Assembly: GCA_016199905.1 (NCBI GenBank)
Contig: JACQFU010000032.1
Span: 1 to 19,522, forward strand
Direction: 5' to 3'
From: Candidatus Wallbacteria bacterium
Lineage (GTDB): Bacteria; Muiribacteriota; UBA6191; JACPRK01
Length of the DNA: 19,522 nt
How positions within the stretch are numbered: the stretch's first letter is position 1; the number at the start of each line of letters is the position of its first letter. Below are positions 13,833 to 19,522 of this stretch, piece after piece. The notes under the pieces are model-generated. The model saw nothing but the letters and a program-made list of their open reading frames with translations, ran no database searches and was not told the DNA's origin. The translations under genes and the position numbers were made by a program.

Positions 13833-16193
13833 GTGCTTTTGCTTGCCCTCCCGGTAGATCGGGAGCGGCGAAGGGAGGTCTGCGTGCTGACGAGCGCACA
13901 ATCGTCTGATGAGGACGCTCCAGGAGTCAGTGCCGCCAGACAAGACGGAGAGCGGCTGAGGGTCCAGCTCGAAGTGGTCCGCATCCTGGCGGAGGCGCCC
14001 TCGGTGCGCCAGGCCGCACGGCTCGTCCTGGATGCCATGTTGGGCCTGCTGGACTGCGACGTCGGGGCCATATGGCAAGTCGATGCGGAGACGCACGTCT
14101 TGCGCTGCGTCGAGGTGAGGGCCGGCGACGGCGCGAGCGCGACGGACTTCGAGACGGCCAGCCGCTCTATGACCTTCGCGCGAGGAGTCGACCTTCCGGG
14201 ACGAGTCTGGTCCAGCGCCGAAGTGATCGGGCTGGATGACATTTCCGGCGAGGAGAACTTCCCGCGCGCCAAAGCCGCCGCGGCGACGGGTCTGGTCTCG
14301 GGCATCGGATTTCCCATTCGCTCCGGCGGCGAGGTGACGGGCGTCCTCGAGGTTTTCGGCCGGAGCGCCGATCCGCCCGACGCCGCGAGCCTCACCCAGC
14401 TCCAAGCCCTGGCTGTCCAGTTCGGCCAGTTCTTGCAGGGCCGGGAGGCCGAGGACCTTCTGCGAGCCAAGACCGAGGTTCTTCAGACGCTGACCGACGC
14501 CACGACGGTCTTGCTTCAGACCGGAGACTGGGTCAAGGCGAGCGCCGCGCTGGTCCAGGGTGCAGTCTCACTGACCGAAAGCGACGCCGGCTTCAGCGCG
14601 ACGGTCGCCGAGGACCACCTGTTTCACATTACGGCAGCTCACGGGGCCGTCTGGATGTGCCCGCTGGGGCCCGCAAGCTGCATCGATGCCGCCGACCAGT
14701 TCCGCACGAAGGGGAGGGCCACGATCGGCCGTTCAGAAGGCCTGTTCGGTTGTCTGACCAAGAGCCTCGCACCCAGAATCGCGGGAATCGTCCCTGGCCC
14801 GGACTGCAGCTGCCCTTTCGTTGAAAAGCCGCAAGGGGCCTACTTGGGTGTCCCGGTGCTCAGGAGCGGCAATCTGGTCGGCGTGTTGGCCGTGACGCGC
14901 CGCGGCAAGGGATACGGCTGGCGCGAGCAGGCGCGACTCGAACACCTGGGGTCGCTGGCAGGCGTACTCGACGAGAGCCACCGCCGCGAGCGGGAGTCGA
15001 CCGCCCTTCAGGAACAGCTCAGACAATCGCAGAAGATGGAAGCCGTGGGCCGGCTCGCGGGCGGCGTTGCGCACGACTTCAACAACCTGCTGACCGTGAT
15101 CCTGGGCCATCTCGAGTTCGCAGTGGAGGCTGCCGCCGGCAACGAGACGCTATCGAAGGATCTCGACGTCGTCCGAAACGCCGCCGGCCGCGCCGAGGCC
15201 CTTACGCGCCAGTTGCTGGCTTTCAGCCGCAGGCAAGTGCTGCGGCCTCTGGTGACGGACTTGAACGGCATCGTGGAGGAGACGGAGAAAATCTTGCGCC
15301 GCCTCATCGGCGAGCACATCACCCTGGAGGTTCGCCTCAAACCTGAGCTCCCCAAAGTGATGGTCGATCCGGGCCAGATGGGGCAAGTGCTCATGAATCT
15401 GTCGGTCAACGCGCGGGACGCCATGCCCGACGGCGGTCTCCTCGTCATTACCACCGACACCAGGACGGACTCTGTGCGATCGTCCAATGGCGGGCAAGCC
15501 GTCCAGGAACGCGTGACGCTCTCCGTATCCGACACGGGCTGCGGTATGCCGCCCGAAACGGTGGCCCGAGCCTTCGAACCCTTCTTCACTACGAAGGGGC
15601 CCGGAAAGGGCACCGGCCTCGGTTTGTCGATGGTCTTCGGCATCGTCAACCAGAGCGGAGGAACGATCCAAGCCACGAGCGCGCCCGGCCGCGGTACCAC
15701 GTTCGAGATCTGCCTGCCCCCGGCCCCCGGCTCCGGACTGTGCGCGCCGGAGCGTCCTGCCGAGACCTGCGCCCGGCCCGGCTCGGAGACGATCCTGGTC
15801 GTCGAAGATGACGAGGGCATCCGCGGAATGGTGGTTCGCGGCCTGCGTCGCCATGGCTACGCCCCGGTGGAATCCGCGAGCGGCCAGGAGGCACTCGAGC
15901 TCTGCCGAAGCCGCAAGAAGCCCTTCGATCTCGTGGTCACCGACGTGGTGATGCCGAACATGAGCGGCCCGCAGCTCGTGGCGCTGCTTCTGGAGCAAGC
16001 CCCGTCCACAAAGGTGCTCTACATGTCCGGATACACCGACGACAGCATCGCCGGGAGCGCCGCCGTGATGAGCAGCCGAGCGGTCCTGTTGCAGAAGCCA
16101 TTCACGACAGACGCGCTGGTGAGGTGTGTGCGCCGGGTGCTCGACGGCGTCGCGGAGCCCCCTGCAGCTCCCGACGAGACCGCGGCCATCTGA
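13833..16193 (+). CDS. hybrid sensor histidine kinase (GAF-GAF-HisKA-HATPase-REC)
   Basis: Soluble hybrid kinase of 786 residues without membrane spans. A first GAF-like domain lies at about 45-200 and a second at about 215-375, the latter with five Cys (276, 283, 307, 325, 327). HisKA has the phosphorylated His414 in GGVAHDFNN. The ATPase has its N-box (MNLSVNARDAM, Asn526), DTGCGM (Asp567), FEPFFTTK and GKGTGLGLSM. The receiver at about 653-770 has ILVVEDDE, phospho-acceptor Asp704 (VVTDVVMPNM), MSGY and Lys755. The start GTG 13833 is supported by a perfect AGGAGG (13822-13827) five bases upstream; a second GTG at 13884 also has GGGAGG. No DNA-binding response regulator is adjacent, so output is via a remote partner or the fused receiver. 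It ends 7 bp from the convergent ceramidase gene. Confidence 0.95.
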   Translation: MLLLALPVDRERRREVCVLTSAQSSDEDAPGVSAARQDGERLRVQLEVVRILAEAPSVRQAARLVLDAMLGLLDCDVGAIWQVDAETHVLRCVEVRAGDGASATDFETASRSMTFARGVDLPGRVWSSAEVIGLDDISGEENFPRAKAAAATGLVSGIGFPIRSGGEVTGVLEVFGRSADPPDAASLTQLQALAVQFGQFLQGREAEDLLRAKTEVLQTLTDATTVLLQTGDWVKASAALVQGAVSLTESDAGFSATVAEDHLFHITAAHGAVWMCPLGPASCIDAADQFRTKGRATIGRSEGLFGCLTKSLAPRIAGIVPGPDCSCPFVEKPQGAYLGVPVLRSGNLVGVLAVTRRGKGYGWREQARLEHLGSLAGVLDESHRRERESTALQEQLRQSQKMEAVGRLAGGVAHDFNNLLTVILGHLEFAVEAAAGNETLSKDLDVVRNAAGRAEALTRQLLAFSRRQVLRPLVTDLNGIVEETEKILRRLIGEHITLEVRLKPELPKVMVDPGQMGQVLMNLSVNARDAMPDGGLLVITTDTRTDSVRSSNGGQAVQERVTLSVSDTGCGMPPETVARAFEPFFTTKGPGKGTGLGLSMVFGIVNQSGGTIQATSAPGRGTTFEICLPPAPGSGLCAPERPAETCARPGSETILVVEDDEGIRGMVVRGLRRHGYAPVESASGQEALELCRSRKKPFDLVVTDVVMPNMSGPQLVALLLEQAPSTKVLYMSGYTDDSIAGSAAVMSSRAVLLQKPFTTDALVRCVRRVLDGVAEPPAAPDETAAI

Positions 16194-16200
16194 CGCCGCC

Positions 16201-16908
16201 TCAACCGGGCAGCTCGAGCAGTTCGAAGAACCGGTAGGCCGAGTAGAGCGCCAGCGCGCTGGCGACGTGCCACAGTACGTGACCCTGGAGCCAATGGTTC
16301 GCCGGGTCGCACCAGCAACGCGTGAGATCGAGCGCCGCAAAGGCCGCCGCCAGGAACAGCGCGCCCACCGCCCGGAAGAACCACGCGTAGCTCGAGGCCC
16401 GCGGCCCCCGCAGATAGAGGTGCAACTCCTGGGCGATGACCAGCAGAGAAAGGAACACGATGAGCAACTGGTACGGAAGCCCCGCGGCATGCAGGCACGG
16501 GATCGACGCGGAGAGCGCCACGACGAGCGCCGCGTACAGCGCGGGCGCGCGCGCCCCGGAAACCCAGCCCGCCCGGCGAAGGTTGGTGGCGATCAGCAGC
16601 GCCAGGATGACGAACATGCCGAGGTAATCGAAGAACTGGAAGAAGAGCGTGTAGGACGCGTGGAAGAGAAACGACGCCCCACCCAGGAAGGCGCATGCCG
16701 GGGCGTAGAGGCGCAGCAAGCCTTCACTGTCCGTGCGCGCGCGGCGCCAGACGAAAAGGGCGACGGCGAGATAAGCGAGATTCGACCAGGTGTTTGCCGG
16801 AGTGGTGATCCAACCACAAAGGTTGTCCTCACACCACTTGATGTTGGGGGGTGTCCAACCGCTCCAGGGACATCCGGGCGGCAGGGGAGGGACGGGCGGC
16901 AAGAGCAT
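16201..16908 (-). CDS. alkaline ceramidase family (CREST superfamily) membrane hydrolase
   Basis: Seven-span membrane protein of 235 residues matching the alkaline ceramidase/alkaline phytoceramidase family, which hydrolyses the amide bond of ceramides. Family landmarks are all present: KWCEDNLCGWITTPANTWSN near the N-terminus (Trp25, Glu27, Asn29), SFLFHAS with Ser79 and the first zinc His83, FFDYLGM with Asp94, and GHVLWH with zinc His210 and His214. These correspond to the known zinc site of human ACER3 (three His plus Ser/Asp). The Asp preceding W-C-E in eukaryotic calcium sites is Lys24 here. The start ATG 16906-16908 has AGGA six bases upstream. It follows the papain-like gene by 27 bp and is likely cotranscribed. 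The real substrate could be another lipid amide, since bacterial members are little studied. Confidence 0.88.
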   Translation of the reverse strand: MLLPPVPPLPPGCPWSGWTPPNIKWCEDNLCGWITTPANTWSNLAYLAVALFVWRRARTDSEGLLRLYAPACAFLGGASFLFHASYTLFFQFFDYLGMFVILALLIATNLRRAGWVSGARAPALYAALVVALSASIPCLHAAGLPYQLLIVFLSLLVIAQELHLYLRGPRASSYAWFFRAVGALFLAAAFAALDLTRCWCDPANHWLQGHVLWHVASALALYSAYRFFELLELPG

Positions 16909-16935
16909 GGGAGGTCCTGGGCTCTCCCCGCCCCC

Positions 16936-18654
16936 TCACCTGCCCGCCAGCGCGGGAAAGGCATCGACCAGCCGTTTGCGGTGAACGCGCCCGGCGCCGG
17001 CGAGGAACAGTTCCCGCAGCGGCTCGAGCCTTCTGTGCGCCTCGGCGCGGCCCGTGCGCTCGACCCAGTGGGCGACTTCGCGTTCGCACTGCTCGAGCGC
17101 CTCGGAGAGCCAGAGCGGCACCGGCGTGGGGCGCAGCAGGTCGCGCTGAGAGACGAGGGTGTCCCAGCGAGTGATGGCCAGCGGGGCCCCGCGCACGCTG
17201 CCGGGCCACTTCAGGACGGTCGCGAACGGGCCGCCGTCGGGGGCGTTCCAATGCCGCCGGAGGAACTCGATCTCGACCGGGCCCGGCTGCAGGTCCGGCA
17301 GCGGCATCGCGCCCGAGGCGTCGGGCGACAGTTGGAGGGGCTTCTTGTGAGCGCTTGCCCGCAGCTCGACCTCGACCTTTCCCCCTCCGGAATGGCGAGC
17401 AACGACGGCGCCGCCCTCGACGTCGAGCCAGAGCCGGTGCGGAAAGACGACGGCCCCGCGCAGCAGCCGGGCGGGGATGCTCATCAGCCCCGGTCCGCCG
17501 GAGTTGTCCCAGAGATAGCCGGCAGCCTTGTTGCCGTAGCTCTCGTGGTAGACGAAGGTGATCTCGCCCTCGCCCTCGATGTAGCCGACGATCGGGATGG
17601 CGTGCAAGCCGATGGGGACCACGCCGAAGAGTCGCTTCTGCGTCATGCCCAGAACGACGCCGTGGGACTCGAGGGCGTCGACGATCGCCAGCTCGTCGTG
17701 GCGGTTGCGGGTGAAGAGCACGCGAGGCGGGCCGTCCATGTGGTATTTGCCGGGCGAGTAAGTGTAGACGGGGCCTCCATCGCGATACAAAGGGTCCACC
17801 AGCTCCTCGTCGGCCGGAGACGCGAGCAGGCGGGCATACCCCCGGAGGCTGGTGGGGATTCGCTCGCGAGTGACGGGGTCGAGTGTCTTCTCGGCCGGCG
17901 GCAGGCGCGCGTAATGGACGGGGTCCCGTTCGGCGCGGTGGTGGTAGAGCACTTCCAGCTCTCTGGGATTGAGGCCGTACTCCTGCAGGCCGTTGACCAT
18001 GTTCTGGTAGCGGCCCACCGGCGGCTTGCCGTACATCCAGCCCCACCAGTCGGCCACCGTCGACGAGGCATAGCTCAGGCACTTGTAGGCCGGGTACTGC
18101 ACTCCGGGGCTGTATCTCCACTCGGTGCGCATCCGTCCCGCGGAGCGGACGTGCTCGACCCAGGACCAGCGTTCTTCCTGGTTCTTGAAAGGGAGCCTGT
18201 CCCACCCGTCGATCATCCGCGCTTTCTGCAGCAGCTCCGGAGTGACCGCGAAGCGGTTGGCCCGGTCGAGCGTCGCGGGCACGACCTCGCCGACGCGGGG
18301 GTCGTTGGCGGCGACCAGGCCGAGCAGCGCCTCCTCCGTCAGCAGGTAGGGCGGCTTGGGGCCCGGGAGCCACCCGGGCCAGGCGAGCACCTCGCCGGTA
18401 AACGGATCGCAAGCGACCAGCGCGCCCACCTTCCCGCCCGTCTTCAGCGGAGCGAGGTAACGCGCAGGCCGCTCGCCGACGTGGAAGAGCCGGGGTTCTC
18501 CCACTTCGTCGAAGAGCGCCAGGAAAAGGCGCAGGTCGGATTCGAAGGGATTGTCTGCGCCAGCGTGGGAATCCAGGACGTCGCGCAAGGCGCGCTCCAG
18601 CCGGCGACGGACCTCGTCGGCCGCCAGCGCACTGGCCTCTGGGCGTTCGTCCAC
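16936..18654 (-). CDS. unrecognised protein with papain-like cysteine peptidase features
   Basis: 572 residues from GTG 18652-18654; GTG 18663 is also possible, and frames further upstream are shadows. No signal peptide or membrane span is visible, and I cannot assign it to a named family. Several features suggest a divergent papain-like (C1/C39-type) fold: Gln186 and Cys192 in VQYPAYKCLSYASS have the same spacing as papain's oxyanion Gln and catalytic Cys. LHAIPIVGY (His351) resembles the HAV-x-x-VGY catalytic His block, and FVYHESYG about 20 residues on sits where the Asn of the KNSWG motif would be, with Glu in its place; WDNSGG (Asn384) is another candidate. It is long for a bare peptidase, with N- and C-terminal regions unaccounted for. 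It precedes the ceramidase gene by 27 bp. The gene itself is certain; the peptidase assignment is inference. Confidence 0.6.
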   Translation of the reverse strand: MDERPEASALAADEVRRRLERALRDVLDSHAGADNPFESDLRLFLALFDEVGEPRLFHVGERPARYLAPLKTGGKVGALVACDPFTGEVLAWPGWLPGPKPPYLLTEEALLGLVAANDPRVGEVVPATLDRANRFAVTPELLQKARMIDGWDRLPFKNQEERWSWVEHVRSAGRMRTEWRYSPGVQYPAYKCLSYASSTVADWWGWMYGKPPVGRYQNMVNGLQEYGLNPRELEVLYHHRAERDPVHYARLPPAEKTLDPVTRERIPTSLRGYARLLASPADEELVDPLYRDGGPVYTYSPGKYHMDGPPRVLFTRNRHDELAIVDALESHGVVLGMTQKRLFGVVPIGLHAIPIVGYIEGEGEITFVYHESYGNKAAGYLWDNSGGPGLMSIPARLLRGAVVFPHRLWLDVEGGAVVARHSGGGKVEVELRASAHKKPLQLSPDASGAMPLPDLQPGPVEIEFLRRHWNAPDGGPFATVLKWPGSVRGAPLAITRWDTLVSQRDLLRPTPVPLWLSEALEQCEREVAHWVERTGRAEAHRRLEPLRELFLAGAGRVHRKRLVDAFPALAGR

Positions 18655-18661
18655 GCCTGAC

Positions 18662-18690
18662 ACTCTAGCGGACCCGACGGCGCAGGACAA
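18662..18690 (-). promoter_or_regulatory. weak sigma-70-like promoter for the papain-like/ceramidase pair
   Basis: The minus strand reads TTGTCC (18690-18685), 17 bp, TAGAGT (18667-18662), 4/6 matches in each hexamer. Transcription would begin about 18655, at the GTG start codon itself, so the mRNA would be leaderless; the lack of a Shine-Dalgarno sequence before that GTG agrees with this. Confidence 0.3.
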
Positions 18691-18720
18691 TGGCGGTTTC
18701 AGGCGATCGAGCGCGCTCCG

Positions 18721-18736
18721 TGGCACGGCTGTTGCA
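18721..18736 (+). promoter_or_regulatory. sigma-54 promoter (full consensus match) before the sensor gene
   Basis: TGGCACG-GCTG-TTGCA equals the sigma-54 consensus TGGCACG-N4-TTGC(A/T) at every fixed position, with GG and GC exactly 10 bases apart. Transcription would start near 18747, about 16 nt before the ATG at 18763. It lies in the 108-bp divergent gap and points toward the sensor. Confidence 0.7.
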
Positions 18737-18762
18737 GCTGGAGCCCCCCGCAAGTCTGCCCG

Positions 18763-19522
18763 ATGGACCAAACCGCCCCCATGGACGACAATGTCTGGAT
18801 CGCGCGAGCCACGGCCGGGTTCGCCGCGATCGTGGGCCTGGCGGTGGCCGTCGGCTGGCTCGCGGGGTTGCCGTATCTTCCGCAGCCCCTCGCGAGCTGC
18901 CGCCCGATGCATTTCAACTCGGCGGTCATCACGCTGCTCCTCGCGCTGGGCCTGCTGGCGCTGTCCGCCGGGCGGGCGCGGCTCGCTGCCGTCTGCGCCG
19001 CTTGCGGGGGCGCGATCGCCGGCTTGACAATCCTGGAGTGGCTCTCGGGGCTGGACCTGCGCATCGACCAGCTCGTCGTGCGGGACCTCATAAGGTTTGA
19101 GGACGGGACCCCTCCCGGCAGGCCCTCCGCACCCTTCTTGGGTTCAGTCCTCCTGGCGGCGACGAGCCTGTTCCTGATCGCCAGGCAGAGAGCGGGGCGC
19201 GCCTCCGTCGTGGCGGCCCTGGCGTGCGGCACGAGCGGCGTGCTGCTGCTGTTGACCCACCTCGCACTGGCTGCCAATCCCGTCGACGACACCCGCCACT
19301 TCGTGTCTCCCCAGGCAGCGGCCTGTCTGTGCGCGTTGAGTTACGGGCTGCTCGCCGCCGGAGAGGCTGCGCGGTACGGCCGCAGGGGACCGACGGTGCA
19401 GGCATTCCCCGCAGCTGCGGCGATCTTCGGGATCTTGCTGTCTTGCGTGCTTTGGACGCAGCTCAGACACAAAGAGCAGCGTGAGTTGTTCGCCAGCCTG
19501 CGCCGGGAGGAACAGATCGTCG
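18763..19522 (+). CDS. N-terminal membrane domain of a probable sensor protein (runs off the window)
   Basis: The frame from ATG 18763 is open to the window end (253 codons). It encodes about seven hydrophobic segments (roughly 13-35, 52-70, 74-92, 125-141, 147-167, 184-200, 213-231). The last is followed by a charged, helix-forming stretch (RHKEQRELFASLRREEQIV) as in signal-transduction linkers. The layout, with SGLDLRIDQL, then a loop with PGRPS before the next span, resembles the heptahelical input domain found in front of PAS, GGDEF or histidine-kinase modules, where G-I-D-Q-L and P-G-R-M are common. The effector part is not visible, so the class of output is unknown. No good ribosome site; ATG 18781 is an alternative. 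A full-consensus sigma-54 promoter precedes it. Confidence 0.72.
   Translation, partial: MDQTAPMDDNVWIARATAGFAAIVGLAVAVGWLAGLPYLPQPLASCRPMHFNSAVITLLLALGLLALSAGRARLAAVCAACGGAIAGLTILEWLSGLDLRIDQLVVRDLIRFEDGTPPGRPSAPFLGSVLLAATSLFLIARQRAGRASVVAALACGTSGVLLLLTHLALAANPVDDTRHFVSPQAAACLCALSYGLLAAGEAARYGRRGPTVQAFPAAAAIFGILLSCVLWTQLRHKEQRELFASLRREEQIV

Noticed and set aside
16126..18660. An 844-codon plus-strand open frame
   Set aside because: It is antisense to the ceramidase and papain-like genes and of biased composition without motifs. The minus-strand genes show conserved active-site patterns.

Overview
The window is GC-rich and densely coded. The presence of a Tat-targeted oxidoreductase, a lipobox lipoprotein, a beta-barrel porin ending in Phe, a hybrid histidine kinase and two near-consensus sigma-54 promoters points to a Gram-negative bacterium with a regulation-rich genome, such as a soil or sediment deltaproteobacterium- or acidobacterium-like lineage. 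Nothing here (no rRNA, tRNA or marker gene) fixes the taxon. I see no insertion sequence, phage gene, CRISPR array or tRNA, so this looks like ordinary chromosome.

Layout. (1) 1-2666, plus strand: the C-terminal end of an unrecognised gene, a 13-bp inverted repeat, a Tat-exported FAD oxidoreductase broken by a frameshift near 790-830, and a SAM-dependent methyltransferase. (2) 2676-7658, minus strand: an apparent three-gene operon, transcribed from a candidate sigma-54 promoter at 7744-7757, encoding two tandem paralogous sulfatase-fold enzymes with Thr at the nucleophile position and then an oligopeptide-binding lipoprotein without its own permease. (3) 7659-8004: a 346-bp non-coding divergent region. 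(4) 8005-10593, plus strand: a tightly coupled ABC-2 exporter (one ATPase, two permeases). It ends in a CTAG shared with the stop codon of the convergent porin. (5) 10590-13093, minus strand: a DUF190 (PII-like)-4xCBS fusion followed by an outer-membrane porin. (6) 13094-13192: a short divergent promoter region with three ACATCC repeats exactly 22 bp apart. (7) 13193-16193, plus strand: a UPF0158 protein and a hybrid GAF-GAF-HisKA-HATPase-receiver kinase with its own sigma-70-like promoter. (8) 16201-18654, minus strand: a divergent, possibly papain-like protein followed by an alkaline-ceramidase family membrane hydrolase. (9) 18763 to the end, plus strand: the multi-TM N-terminus of what looks like a sensor, behind an exact sigma-54 consensus match.

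How the genes may work together. The sulfatase pair and the binding lipoprotein look like one envelope module for hydrolysis and ligand capture, probably under sigma-54 control. The papain-like protein and the ceramidase form a second compact pair, with no family I know that joins them. These two modules and the regulatory DNA between genes (two sigma-54 sites, the 22-bp-phased repeats, the structured kinase leader) are the parts most worth following up. All functional links are inferred from gene order; no computation was run.
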